Positions 7,742-16,290 are shown, counted from the first letter of the stretch. The stretch is DNA of 44,938 nt from an uncultured Lachnobacterium sp. (GCA_900546625.1 URDU01000022.1:1-44938), one strand, 5' to 3'. A program made the numbers and translations. Notes: generated from the sequence alone by a model not told the origin.

Positions 7742-8933
7742 ATTTAACGGATATAAGGAATACATAAGCAGCTTATTGATTTCATTTTTAATAGCTTTAT
7801 TGATTTCAATTACTGTATTTACAGCTATATACCTTTGCGGGGAAAAAATAATAAATGAATATGTAAACTCCGACAGCTATATTTACAATACACAAGCTGC
7901 GTATATTACAGACTTTCAAAAATATGTGTCTGACAATAAAATTTCGTCAAACGATTTTAAAAGCATTGAAGCATGGATTCAAAGAGAAAAGCCCGCATTT
8001 TTTCTCATATCCATTGATAATGAAACACATTACGTTTCAACAGAATTTTTATGTCTCAAAAAGCCCCAAAATCTATCATTATATAATCAGAAAATATCTG
8101 TTTACCTTAAAGATTTAAACTTTAATGACAGGACAGCTAAAATTTTTATATACAATAACTATCAGGTAAAATATCTCAAAGCTTTGCTTATTTGTGATGC
8201 TCTCTTCACTTTAATTACAGCAATAATGATTTTGTTTTTCATTTCCAGACATATTCTCATGCAAATACATGGCACTTTAAACGTTGTCGAGCAGTCTGAA
8301 ACCGAATTGATCAATGAAAAAAATATGCTGATAAGAAGCATGGCACACGATATCCGCACTCCTCTCGCGGGGCTGCAATCATACGCTGAAATTATCAGAA
8401 TGGAAAATGAAAAGGGTGCGATTCCCACTGAACACATAGATGTGATTTTCAATAAAATATGCGAAATAAAAGGCCTTACCGACCAGCTTTTTGACTATTC
8501 ACTTGCCTGCAACGAGGAAGCTCTTGAGCTTGACGCTCCATGCAATATGGAAAGTGCAATAGGTGACTATCTTTCTGAGATGGCTTTTATCCTCCGTGAA
8601 AACAGCTTTTCGCTTGATATAGAAAAGCTCATATGGAAGGATTTCAAAATCACTGTGAACTCAAACTTCCTTGGACGGATTTTTAACAATATAACAAACA
8701 ATATATGCAAATATGCAGATAACAAAGCTCCTGTCTGCATAAGCTCTATCTATCGGAGTAAAGATGCAGGTATCGAGATAACAAACCATATCGCAGATAA
8801 AAGCTCTCTGTTTAATACCACCGGCATGGGTATCAGAAATATTACCCTTATGATGAAGCAGATGAATGGGCGGGCTATTGTTTCACATAATAATACCGAG
8901 TTTCGCATTACTCTTTGGTTTTCACGCGCATAA
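7731..8933 (+). CDS. Sensor histidine kinase
   Basis: 400 aa from a TTG start that overlaps the regulator gene by 11 bp. Two membrane helices (about 14-36 and 150-172) enclose an extracytoplasmic domain of about 110 residues. The H-box MAHDIRTPL gives phospho-acceptor H206. An N-box (NITNNICKYA) and G-box (GMGIRNI) mark the ATPase domain. The family cross-phosphorylates its regulator in response to an external signal. Its last codons and the bases just after form the left copy of a 23-bp direct repeat that reappears at 17231, so the downstream island seems to have entered at its 3' end without breaking it. Confidence 0.93.
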   Translation: MKNKFNGYKEYISSLLISFLIALLISITVFTAIYLCGEKIINEYVNSDSYIYNTQAAYITDFQKYVSDNKISSNDFKSIEAWIQREKPAFFLISIDNETHYVSTEFLCLKKPQNLSLYNQKISVYLKDLNFNDRTAKIFIYNNYQVKYLKALLICDALFTLITAIMILFFISRHILMQIHGTLNVVEQSETELINEKNMLIRSMAHDIRTPLAGLQSYAEIIRMENEKGAIPTEHIDVIFNKICEIKGLTDQLFDYSLACNEEALELDAPCNMESAIGDYLSEMAFILRENSFSLDIEKLIWKDFKITVNSNFLGRIFNNITNNICKYADNKAPVCISSIYRSKDAGIEITNHIADKSSLFNTTGMGIRNITLMMKQMNGRAIVSHNNTEFRITLWFSRA

Positions 8934-8941
8934 AAACAATC
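8919..8941 (+). repeat. Left copy of island-flanking direct repeat
   Basis: 23 bp with one mismatch to 17231-17253. It includes the stop codon of the histidine kinase. Confidence 0.7.
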
Positions 8942-8961
8942 ATATTTTATGAATATAAAAG

Positions 8962-8978
8962 GTCAAGCCCGATAGTTA
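8962..8978 (+). repeat. 17-bp direct repeat, copy 1
   Basis: GTCAAGCCCGATAGTTA, identical to 10544-10560. The two copies enclose 1.58 kb of broken and hypothetical genes and the second lies close to a recombinase remnant, so they may be old attachment sites. Confidence 0.6.
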
Positions 8979-8987
8979 AAAAATGAC

Positions 8988-9225
8988 GGAGACTCGCAGG
9001 AGCACTTGCTGCAAAATACGCTCATACTACGCGGCCAAGAGGCTGTAAGAATTATGCTTAAAGGTTTTCTATGCTTGACGCAACCGGCTTTTACGCGCCG
9101 TCCATGGCGCGGTAACGCCTTGCCCCGACGTCGTGTCGGAGCATTGCTGTGTTTTGACATAATTCTAACAGACTCTATGCCGCTTCGTACAGCGGATTTT
9201 GCAGCATGCGCTCCTGCGAGTCTCC
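8988..9225. repeat. Large palindromic element, copy 1
   Basis: The left arm starting GGAGACTCGCAGGAGC pairs with the right arm ending GCTCCTGCGAGTCTCC and continues inward to CTGTAAGAATTATGC/CATAATTCTAACAG. The core holds two small hairpins (GCGCC-GTCCAT-GGCGC and CCGAC-GTCGT-GTCGG). The core and inner arms match copy 2 at 31505-31773, while the outer arms do not match that copy yet remain self-complementary. This is either a structured RNA or a hairpin-type mobile element; it has no protein gene. Confidence 0.75.
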
Positions 9226-9604
9226 TGTTTGTTAGTTGCTATGCAAATTCGATTTATATCCGAATTAGATGCACCTTTGTCAACAATTACGCATTCAGCA
9301 ACCTGCCCTAACAACTGCATGATTCACTTAGTATATTTCCCTAATAATCATGTTTGTTTTTTTTCCCAACATCATATTTTACATTATTAAAATTCCTTTC
9401 AAACTCTTTATTATTTTTAAATATAATCCATCTTAGACATATCTTTGCCTTTTATGTAGCATTCTTTGAAAAAACTGAATCAGTTTTAATCCTATTTAGA
9501 TACCACCGAAGATACCAAGCTAACTGATTTGCATAAGAATCTATAGGTATCTAAAAATCATTATCTGAGCTTTTGTATATCATTTGTTCACCTACCGTTC
9601 TTTA
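9226..9604. other. Gene-poor stretch with decayed fragment
   Basis: No intact gene. A minus-strand frame from 9320 to 9165 (starting MQLLGQVAEC) looks protein-like but runs into the right arm of the palindromic element and stops; it may be the end of a decayed mobile-element gene. An inverted repeat TTTAGATACC/GGTATCTAAA lies at 9495-9504 and 9546-9555. Confidence 0.4.
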
Positions 9605-9853
9605 TTATTTTGTAGCATCAACAATATTATCTACGGCAAACTGTAAAACGTCTTTTGCTTCACTTGGCCGCAAATCCCAATATTTTATAAGCATATTCAA
9701 AATTTGTTGCTCTGGCACTTTAGACTCAACCATTGCTTGTGCTGCAAATCCTATATTGTTCCATCTTTCGTTGGTTACCTCTTGGTCAATTTTATTCCAC
9801 ACACTTTCTCTCAGTGTATCAACCATTTCATTTGCTAATTTTTTAATTTCCAT
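9605..9853 (-). CDS. Hypothetical small helical protein
   Basis: 82 aa, acidic and predicted mostly helical, no membrane segment. ATG is preceded by AGGAGG, so it is probably a real gene. Sequence gives no family. It lies inside the segment bounded by the 17-bp direct repeats. Not recognised. Confidence 0.6.
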   Translation of the reverse strand: MEIKKLANEMVDTLRESVWNKIDQEVTNERWNNIGFAAQAMVESKVPEQQILNMLIKYWDLRPSEAKDVLQFAVDNIVDATK

Positions 9854-9865
9854 ATTATCGTCCTC

Positions 9866-9985
9866 CTAGTACATATGAGAGTAAAAATCCAAAATCGGAA
9901 CATTTTTTTCTATCAACATATTTCCAATTGCTGTTTCCACATCGGCTCTGCCATAACCATTAGGAATCCCTTTTAAAGGAAAATC
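9866..9985 (-). pseudogene. C-terminal protein fragment
   Basis: An open minus-strand frame encodes a segment starting CTDFPLKGIPNGYGRADVE and ending DFYSHMY before a stop. It has no start codon and a TGA lies just upstream in frame. It looks like the tail of a lost gene. The next gene's ribosome site overlaps its stop codon. Family not recognised. Confidence 0.35.
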
Positions 9986-10428
9986 AGTACAAATGATTCA
10001 TCCCATTCCCTCCCAAGTTAATGAACAAGGATTCCAGCAGAATTATGAACCAATTCTTCTTCATTGCCTTTTTATATGAATTGTACACTGCATGTTTTTT
10101 ATCATACACACTACAATCTTCCGGCATATCAAAATTCACATCCTCACTTACTGCTACAGCGCCTAAATATCCATCCCTTGTAAATTTCATCCAAACGAAA
10201 TCTCTGCGATCATTTAATTGAAATTTCTGTTGAATCTTATCATAATATATACATTTAGGATTTTCGCATTTAGGATTTTTCGTAGTTTTAATTCCTACTT
10301 TATTCAAGTAGTCCAAAGTGTATTTTATTATTATTTCTTTATCAATAGCCTTACTATCCCCCTGCTTATTTATCCAATAAGCAGGGGGATAGGTGTTGTA
10401 TGTAAATATTTTCCAATTCTACATTCAT
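9984..10428 (-). pseudogene. Frameshifted hypothetical gene
   Basis: A continuous protein-like frame of 110 aa or more has no normal start, because its upstream extension is in another frame. Reading from an ATG at 10428 (behind AAGGGG), the frames join if one C is removed from the CCCCC run on the minus strand near 10360-10390, giving about 148 aa. The protein has a C-x4-C pair (NPKCENPKC) and is otherwise unrecognised. The perfect hairpin at 10354-10392 lies inside the reading frame. Confidence 0.5.
10354..10392. repeat. Perfect 17-bp stem, 5-base loop
   Basis: CTATCCCCCTGCTTATT pairs perfectly with AATAAGCAGGGGGATAG around a five-base loop. No T-run follows on either strand. It lies within the broken gene 9984-10428, near the point where its frame is lost. 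Confidence 0.75.
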
Positions 10429-10500
10429 TGCATATTTTCCCCTTTTTCTGTTCAATCCTATTATACCTTATATCGGCTGATTCTCATATCCATTTTATGT

Positions 10501-10533
10501 CATATTTCTGCCATATTTCTGCCATATTTCTGC
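10501..10533 (+). repeat. Three tandem 11-bp repeats
   Basis: CATATTTCTGC occurs three times head to tail without mismatch, just before the second 17-bp direct repeat. Confidence 0.8.
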
Positions 10534-10543
10534 AAGCTAAAAA

Positions 10544-10560
10544 GTCAAGCCCGATAGTTA
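10544..10560 (+). repeat. 17-bp direct repeat, copy 2
   Basis: GTCAAGCCCGATAGTTA, identical to 8962-8978, and 68 bp from the 3' end of the recombinase remnant. Confidence 0.6.
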
Positions 10561-10627
10561 TTTTCGTATCTGACCTTTATAATCAAATTTCTGAATTTAT
10601 ATAGTGTATGTTAAATCAAGATGTAAT

Positions 10628-10795
10628 TTATCTCATTTTTATTTCAAATCCGTTCTTGAAGATGAATCGTATATCATCCTTGGCATTTACCACCACTTTT
10701 TACTCCAGACTGTACCAAAATCCATCATCGAATTCTTCTACAAAGATTCCTGCTTTTTCAATACCTGGATGAATCCATTGAATAATTTTCTTTGA
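10628..10795 (-). pseudogene. C-terminal remnant of a large serine recombinase
   Basis: On the minus strand one frame gives a segment ending in WYSLE, then a stop, then KVVVNAKDDIRFIFKNGFEI and a final stop. The pattern F-D...W-x-x-L-V-x-x-V-x-V-x-x-K-D-x-I-x-F-x-F-K-x-G-x-E-I is the typical end of large serine recombinases; here the LVEKV step is interrupted by TAA. The rest of the gene is gone. It supports a mobile origin for the surrounding DNA. Confidence 0.5.
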
Positions 10796-11046
10796 GCCTT
10801 TTAGGTTTCAATCTATTCTGAAAGTCTTATCATATTCTGATTTGATGACATTGTACTTTTCGGTACGTTCAACATAAATTTACTCTTTTATGATATTCGT
10901 TTGAATTCTCTCTTTGTTGATGTTTAGATATCTTGAAAAGCTCAAAAATACTTAGTTTTTATGTATGATGCACTCGCTCTTAATTGTGAGTTACAGGCTT
11001 GGACCGATGCTATGGATGATGTTTGGTGTCCATAATACACTTTTAA
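10796..11046. other. Gene-free AT-rich stretch
   Basis: I see no gene or clear signal here between the recombinase remnant and the 3' end of the DUF262 gene. Confidence 0.5.
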
Positions 11047-12780
11047 TTATTTCCAATTATATACCATCTCATACATTTTTTTTGCCATTTTCTTTGTTCT
11101 ATCAATTATCATATCTTTTGTCCACTCTGTATCATTTTGATATTGCTGTACAAATTTTCCTACTGTTTTGTATTGAGATAATGAATATTTTTTAATTTTA
11201 TATTTAAAATCTTTATCCATTAATTCTGAATTCAGTTTATCTCCTAATGGCAACAGATTTCCAATCATTCCACATTCTTTATTTTTTAGAGATTCAGGCA
11301 TAATATGTTCTATCGTAAATGATAATGGCTGTACTTCATTTGTATTCATATTATATAGTTCATATTTTTTAATAATATACTGCACTAACTTCTTATCCTT
11401 TGAAAAATCCGAAGTATATCGTACATTGACAAAATTACTAACAAAAACCTCTTCTGCCGGCAGCCCTTCTTTTAATGTTTCTATTAACTCATCAATGCAT
11501 TTTTTTGTTTCATTATTATCTTTACATGTTCTTAATTTTCGAGCATAACTTGAATATCTTCTCTCTAAACCTGATGGACGCATAGAACAAATAGCATTAA
11601 AAGCGAAATGATACTGCTCTAAGAATCTAATAATCTTTAAAAATTGTTTGTGAGAGATCATCTTTTTTCTTTTTACATCAAACAATGCCAACAGAAAAAT
11701 TCTCATCTGAGTAACGTCAAAAATATCACAGGCTTCTAACGCATAGTATATATCTATTTCTTCCGGTTGAGACCAATCATTTTTATTTGGATAAACTATT
11801 TTATAGTAATCCTCTGATGCCTCAACAAGCTCTTTTAAAAAAGCAGTATACTCCGACTGATTTTTACCAATCTTATCATTAAATTCTTTTACCAGTTTCT
11901 TCACTGTAGAATATCCATATTTCGATAACCAATAATGTCTGTAAAATGTTTGAATATCACATTTACCTATTGTTTTACTTTTTATCTTCTTCCAACTTTC
12001 CTCAGCAAAATCTACTGGTTCAGTTTCATCTAAAATTGAAAACAACGAATTTTTTATTATATCAATCGGACTTAAATCTTTTCCTTTTGCATTTAAAACC
12101 TCAAATATTGCATATGCATCATCAAAACTCTTTACTGTCACATATATTACTTTACAATGAAGAATCTGATCTCTAATTAGCTTTAATAATTCAATATAGT
12201 CCAACTTATTCACATCAATTGAATATCTTTTCTTGATTTCTAGCAGAATATTTTTTCTTGATAGTTTTCTTTCAAAGTAATTATATGCATTTAATATTCT
12301 TTTTTCTTCGTCAGTTTTAGGTGAAATATCTTCATCCTGATCACGTTTTTGTATTTTCATTTGAAAGTATGGTTTAGGTGTCTCTGTTACTAGCTTAGCA
12401 TACTCTACTCCATCAGCATCTTCTCCCAATATATAAGAATATATTTTCTTTGCTAAAGTTTCTTCTTTTTCCGCAAGAAATAATTTTCTTATTACTGAAA
12501 ATGCAATAGTTATTGTCATCAATCTTTGCTGACCATCAACAACTTGTCTTTCTATATTCATATTATCATCATCATCGCCTACTAAAACTAATGTTCCAAT
12601 AAAATACTCATTAGGAAATAATTTACCATTATTTACAGTAAAACAGTCTAACAAATCATCCCACAACTCTTGTAATTCATCATTTTCCCATGAATATTCA
12701 CGCTGAAATCTAGGTATTACATATTTTCTTTTTAAGTCTAAAGTATCTGCTATAGTTCTTGGTACTGCTTTAAATTCCAT
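11047..12780 (-). CDS. DUF262/DUF1524 (GmrSD-like) protein
   Basis: 577 aa from the ATG at 12780, which sits 8 bp after GAGG; a GTG 12 bp upstream overlaps that ribosome site. The N-terminal DUF262 domain shows IPRFQREYSW (22-31) and DGQQR (82-86), the ParB-like nucleotide-binding motif. The C-terminal DUF1524 domain has IEHIMPE followed by N-LLPL, a His-Me-finger nuclease signature. Family members GmrSD, BrxU and SspE restrict modified phage DNA. It follows the DpnII-type endonuclease by 8 bp, as last gene of that operon, so it may add a second line of defence against DNA whose modification blocks GATC cutting. That role is inference. Confidence 0.85.
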   Translation of the reverse strand: MEFKAVPRTIADTLDLKRKYVIPRFQREYSWENDELQELWDDLLDCFTVNNGKLFPNEYFIGTLVLVGDDDDNMNIERQVVDGQQRLMTITIAFSVIRKLFLAEKEETLAKKIYSYILGEDADGVEYAKLVTETPKPYFQMKIQKRDQDEDISPKTDEEKRILNAYNYFERKLSRKNILLEIKKRYSIDVNKLDYIELLKLIRDQILHCKVIYVTVKSFDDAYAIFEVLNAKGKDLSPIDIIKNSLFSILDETEPVDFAEESWKKIKSKTIGKCDIQTFYRHYWLSKYGYSTVKKLVKEFNDKIGKNQSEYTAFLKELVEASEDYYKIVYPNKNDWSQPEEIDIYYALEACDIFDVTQMRIFLLALFDVKRKKMISHKQFLKIIRFLEQYHFAFNAICSMRPSGLERRYSSYARKLRTCKDNNETKKCIDELIETLKEGLPAEEVFVSNFVNVRYTSDFSKDKKLVQYIIKKYELYNMNTNEVQPLSFTIEHIMPESLKNKECGMIGNLLPLGDKLNSELMDKDFKYKIKKYSLSQYKTVGKFVQQYQNDTEWTKDMIIDRTKKMAKKMYEMVYNWK

Positions 12781-12788
12781 CTTTTTCC

Positions 12789-13652
12789 TCACACTAACTT
12801 TTTCTTTATTATCTCATTCTCCATATCATCAATACTATAAATAGTATCCATAACATCAAATGTCTCCCTTAAATTACCTCTGGCACTCTTCCAGCCAATT
12901 CCATCTGTAAACCATACAAATGTAAATCCATCTATTGTATCAGCCTCCTGCGAAAGCATCTTGTAACTTCTTGCAGTTTCATTAAGTTTAGAGCCACCGC
13001 CACCGTAGAAGTTTGTCTCAATAGCATAGATCATCTTGTCAGTCTTAATTACAAAATCAAATCTTTTAGCTGCTTTTCCCTGATTTGAAAGTGCTGACAA
13101 ATCAATATTCCATTTAGATTCAATATCTTTCAAATACATCTCTTTAAAATAATTCTCGTTCTTTTTAAAACCTGCTGCCACAATATACTTCTCAACCAAA
13201 TTTTCCATTTGATGTCCACCACGGTTTTTACGTCCATTAGAATCTAAACCTGTTTCAATACCCAATGCATAATCTACCAGATTATTTACAAGATGATTTG
13301 CTATCATATCAAACAATCCTGTTTTTCTCATAAATACCTTGTATTGCTCTACATCGTAGTTCATAGTTTTGAAATTGTATAAAAATGCTCCATCTTCATC
13401 CTGTGCGTATATTTCGTTACCCCTGACTGCAAGTAACAATGGTATACATTTTAATGTTTCCGGATATCTTGTCACTATCTTTTCAAACTCATCTTCTATA
13501 TTCTTTGATCCAATTAATGAATTTAAAATGTTGAGTTCTACCTTGATTTCATCAACATTCTTAATTACCTTTTCAAAATCTATGTAATAATCATAGCTTG
13601 AAATACTTGGTCTGAATTTACTAAGCCATTCGTCAAAATTCCTATTTGTCAT
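12789..13652 (-). CDS. Type II restriction endonuclease, DpnII family (GATC)
   Basis: 287 aa, the usual DpnII/MboI length. Diagnostic stretches are ETGLDSNGRKNRGGHQME, then RFDFVIKTDK and AIETNFYGGGGSKLNETARSYK, which form the PD-(D/E)xK-like core. The enzyme should cut unmethylated GATC. Start ATG at 13652 follows GAAGGGA and overlaps the end of the dpnA-like gene by 11 bp. The neighbouring DpnM-like and DpnA-like methyltransferases protect the host, so the system looks complete. Confidence 0.92.
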   Translation of the reverse strand: MTNRNFDEWLSKFRPSISSYDYYIDFEKVIKNVDEIKVELNILNSLIGSKNIEDEFEKIVTRYPETLKCIPLLLAVRGNEIYAQDEDGAFLYNFKTMNYDVEQYKVFMRKTGLFDMIANHLVNNLVDYALGIETGLDSNGRKNRGGHQMENLVEKYIVAAGFKKNENYFKEMYLKDIESKWNIDLSALSNQGKAAKRFDFVIKTDKMIYAIETNFYGGGGSKLNETARSYKMLSQEADTIDGFTFVWFTDGIGWKSARGNLRETFDVMDTIYSIDDMENEIIKKKLV

Positions 13653-14445
13653 TTAGTCCCTTCTCCAATCTTTTCTTAGATATTTCCATATATTCTTCGC
13701 TTACATCTATTCCTATGAACTTTCGTCCATATCTTACTGCCTCTACCCCGGTAGTTCCTGAGCCACAGAAAGGATCCAAGATAACTTGTCCTTCCTCTGT
13801 CGATGCAAGTATTATTCTTTCCAACAGATATTCTGGTTTCTGTGTGGGATGCTTTCCCTCCACCTTTTCAGATGGCTTTGTCAATGAGCCTGTCCAAACA
13901 TCCTTCATCTGCTTTCCATCATTCATTTCTTTCATTTTCTGATAATTAAAAAAATGCCGAGACTTCTTATCATTCTTTCTAGCCCATAAAATGGTTTCTG
14001 TAGAATGTGTGAAGCATCGACATGCTAAGTTTGGCGGTGGATTTGTTTTCTGCCATGTTATGTTATTAATTATCTTGAAGCCCTCCTGCTCCAATGCCAT
14101 ACCAATTGAATATATATTGTGTAATGTTCCTGATATCCATATTGTGCCATTTGGCTTTAGTACTTTCTTACATAACCTAATCCACTTTCTATTAAACTTA
14201 TGTTTTTCTTCGACACCGGTTCCACTTTCTGAAAGTTTATCCCATGAGCCTTTATTTACTGAAACCATCTTTCCACCTTTACATGTAATCCCATCATTAC
14301 TTAAAAAATAAGGTGGATCAGCAAATATCATATCCACTGATTCTGGTTCCATTTTTGTTAGAATTTTAAATGAATCACCTACAACCAACTGTGATTCATC
14401 CGTCTCAAAGTATAATGGCACTTTCTTTGTAAATAAGTTATCCAT
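13642..14445 (-). CDS. DpnA-like adenine-specific DNA methyltransferase
   Basis: 267 aa, beta-class order: catalytic DPPY at 43-46 precedes the AdoMet motif DPFCGSGT at 224-231. This matches DpnA (M2.DpnII), which methylates adenine in GATC and can also act on single-stranded DNA, protecting incoming DNA during uptake. ATG follows GAGGAG. It sits between the Dam/DpnM-like gene and the endonuclease in the classical DpnII order. Confidence 0.92.
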   Translation of the reverse strand: MDNLFTKKVPLYFETDESQLVVGDSFKILTKMEPESVDMIFADPPYFLSNDGITCKGGKMVSVNKGSWDKLSESGTGVEEKHKFNRKWIRLCKKVLKPNGTIWISGTLHNIYSIGMALEQEGFKIINNITWQKTNPPPNLACRCFTHSTETILWARKNDKKSRHFFNYQKMKEMNDGKQMKDVWTGSLTKPSEKVEGKHPTQKPEYLLERIILASTEEGQVILDPFCGSGTTGVEAVRYGRKFIGIDVSEEYMEISKKRLEKGLNDK

Positions 14446-14472
14446 TATATTTCTCCTCGTCTTTAGAGCTAA

Positions 14473-14500
14473 ATGTTAATCTCTGCCAACAGAGACATTA
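14473..14500 (-). repeat. Hairpin between the two methyltransferase genes
   Basis: GTTAAT-CTCTG pairs with CAGAGACATTAAC around CCAA with a small bulge, in the 62-bp gap between the dpnM-like and dpnA-like genes. It could slow or protect the downstream mRNA; there is no T-run for termination on the minus strand. Confidence 0.45.
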
Positions 14501-14507
14501 ACACCAT

Positions 14508-15341
14508 TTAATAATTACATATTATTACTTCTTCTCCTACCCTATTTGATGCATCAGAGTTAATCATACGCTTAACACTTACAACATCTATTGTATAGCC
14601 TTTGTTACCATATAAATCATTTATCAACTCCGTATTATGATTTGTAAGCATACAGTAACATCCTCTTTCCGTCAATTCATCATAAAGCCTCGCTAATCGC
14701 CTATGACTTTCAATATCAAAGCCTTCCTTGGTATATGATTCAAACGAAGTCGGATTCAATGGAGCATATGGGCTATCAATAAATATAAAATCTCCCTTCT
14801 TTGCTCCCTTACAGGCTTCCTCAAAATCTCCATCAATAATAGTTATCCCCTGCAAATATTTAGAAATATCCCTAATCGCTCCCTCATCAACAGAGACTCT
14901 ACGACTATTATTATACGGAACATTAAATAATCCTTTTCCATTTACACGATACAAACCATTAAAACAATGCTTATTGATAAACACAAACAAAGCTGCCAGC
15001 TCCACATCATATTCAGCTTTCATCAGCTTATCATTGTAATGCTCACGGAGAGAATAATAATATTTCTTTCCATCTTCCCACATTTCTGCATCAAGATTAT
15101 TTACCGTCTTCAAAAAAGCATCCGGCGCATCACATATCTGCTTATATGCATTTATCAAAGCCTTGTTTATGTCATTTATCAGAGCCTTTTCCGGTAGCAA
15201 TTCAAATGCAACTGCGCCCCCACCTACAAATGGTTCAAAGTAATTATTATATTTCTCAGGCATACGCTCCTTAATTTGTGATAAAAGCTGTCTCTTGCCT
15301 CCAGCCCATTTTACAAATGGAGCAATATTTGAGTTACTCAT
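14508..15341 (-). CDS. DpnM/Dam-like adenine methyltransferase (GATC)
   Basis: 277 aa, alpha class. KWAGGKRQ at 11-18 and FEPFVGGGAV at 35-44 form the AdoMet site, and the catalytic motif reads DSPY at 189-192, where most Dam proteins have DPPY. Length and order match DpnM (M1.DpnII). It is the first gene of the DpnII operon. ATG at 15341 follows AGAGG. A good sigma-A promoter and, directly upstream of it, a TTCAC-N5-GTGAA operator shared with the neighbouring controller system suggest activation by that controller. Confidence 0.93.
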   Translation of the reverse strand: MSNSNIAPFVKWAGGKRQLLSQIKERMPEKYNNYFEPFVGGGAVAFELLPEKALINDINKALINAYKQICDAPDAFLKTVNNLDAEMWEDGKKYYYSLREHYNDKLMKAEYDVELAALFVFINKHCFNGLYRVNGKGLFNVPYNNSRRVSVDEGAIRDISKYLQGITIIDGDFEEACKGAKKGDFIFIDSPYAPLNPTSFESYTKEGFDIESHRRLARLYDELTERGCYCMLTNHNTELINDLYGNKGYTIDVVSVKRMINSDASNRVGEEVIICNY

Positions 15342-15385
15342 TTAATCTTCCTCTTCTCTATGTCCAATAGACAATATTCTTTTTT

Positions 15386-15414
15386 ATTATACTTTGAAAC
15401 AAATAAAATAACAA
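15386..15414 (-). promoter_or_regulatory. Promoter of the DpnII operon
   Basis: On the minus strand TTGTTA, 17 bp, TATAAT, ending about 45 bp before the DpnM-like start codon. Confidence 0.7.
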
Positions 15415-15422
15415 CAGTGTCT

Positions 15423-15437
15423 TTCACTTTTAGTGAA
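15423..15437. promoter_or_regulatory. Controller operator, copy 3 (upstream of DpnII operon)
   Basis: TTCACTTTTAGTGAA, the same arms as the two operators at 16246 and 16291. It ends 8 bp upstream of the -35 box of the DpnII promoter, the position expected for an activator. Confidence 0.7.
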
Positions 15438-15448
15438 TAAAAACAAAT

Positions 15449-16234
15449 TTATTTTTGAAAAACAAATATATATTCATGCGCCAACATTAGAAAAGATTTA
15501 TTCTGATTCTCCCAATATTTTGTTGAACGACAATTATGCTGTTCTTTAATAATTATTTCTTTATTTAAAAAACCAACATTTAAAAAACATTCCATCATTC
15601 TAAATCCTAAAGGAATAACTTTTCCATGCTTTCTAACATCACCAATCATCACCGCACATATCTTTCCCTTTTTCAGAACCCTATATGATTCTGCTGCCAC
15701 TTTATTCATTTTATCTAAAAATTTATCTACGCAAAGTAATGAAATGTCACCATATATTCCTTTACTATACTTGATAATATCAGCATATGGTGGATGAGTA
15801 CAAATAAAATCAATACTCTCGTCTTTTATACAATGTAATTTTGTTGCATCTCCATTTTTTGCAAATATCTTTGATTTTGTTTCACATTGGAATTTCAAGT
15901 TTGTTTCAGAAATTAAAACTGACTGCGGATTAATATCAATACCTACCGCATTACGATTAAGTAGCTTTGCTTCAACTAATGTTGTACCACTACCCATGAA
16001 TTGGTCTAAGATCCAGTCACCTGGTTTAGAATAGCGAAGTATCAAATTTCTCGGCACATATGGTGACCAATTACCACGATACTTCCCTGAGTGTGTTGCC
16101 CAATCCCCCCTGTCTTTAAACGACCATACAGTTGTAGGTTCAAGTGCAAAATTATTTGGTTGTAAAGTTATATGACATTCCCCCTTCTCCGTTAATGTTA
16201 ATTCATTGTACAACGTTTTATTCAAAAAATCCAC
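15449..16234 (-). CDS. N4/N6-type DNA methyltransferase of the second system
   Basis: 261 aa. The AdoMet motif FMGSGTT at 79-85 precedes a catalytic THPPY at 146-150, an uncommon variant of D/S-PPY, so I cannot tell N4-cytosine from N6-adenine specificity. It starts with GTG at 16234, 12 bp from an operator palindrome, and lacks a strong ribosome site. It is transcribed divergently from an Xre-type controller gene, the usual layout of C-protein-regulated systems. Its presumed endonuclease partner is the frameshifted gene behind the controller. Recognition site unknown. Confidence 0.85.
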   Translation of the reverse strand: MDFLNKTLYNELTLTEKGECHITLQPNNFALEPTTVWSFKDRGDWATHSGKYRGNWSPYVPRNLILRYSKPGDWILDQFMGSGTTLVEAKLLNRNAVGIDINPQSVLISETNLKFQCETKSKIFAKNGDATKLHCIKDESIDFICTHPPYADIIKYSKGIYGDISLLCVDKFLDKMNKVAAESYRVLKKGKICAVMIGDVRKHGKVIPLGFRMMECFLNVGFLNKEIIIKEQHNCRSTKYWENQNKSFLMLAHEYIFVFQK

Positions 16235-16245
16235 TACTTTTTTCT

Positions 16246-16260
16246 TTCACAATAAGTGAA
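16246..16260. promoter_or_regulatory. Controller operator, copy 1
   Basis: TTCACAATAAGTGAA. It abuts a possible plus-strand -35 (TTTATA, 16261-16266) of the controller gene and lies in the leader of the methyltransferase mRNA on the other strand. Confidence 0.75.
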
Positions 16261-16289
16261 TTTATATACTTTTCGAAGCATGAGATAAT
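16261..16289 (+). promoter_or_regulatory. Possible promoter of the controller gene
   Basis: TTTATA, 17 bp, GATAAT, framed by operator 1 upstream and operator 2 just downstream. Weak boxes suit an activator-dependent, self-limiting promoter. Confidence 0.45.
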
Positions 16290-16290
16290 A

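Noticed and set aside
10501..10533. CRISPR-like repeats
   Set aside because: Three short head-to-tail units without spacers; a simple tandem repeat.
10604..10795. 63-aa plus-strand protein
   Set aside because: The minus strand of the same bases reads as the end of a serine recombinase, which explains the sequence better.
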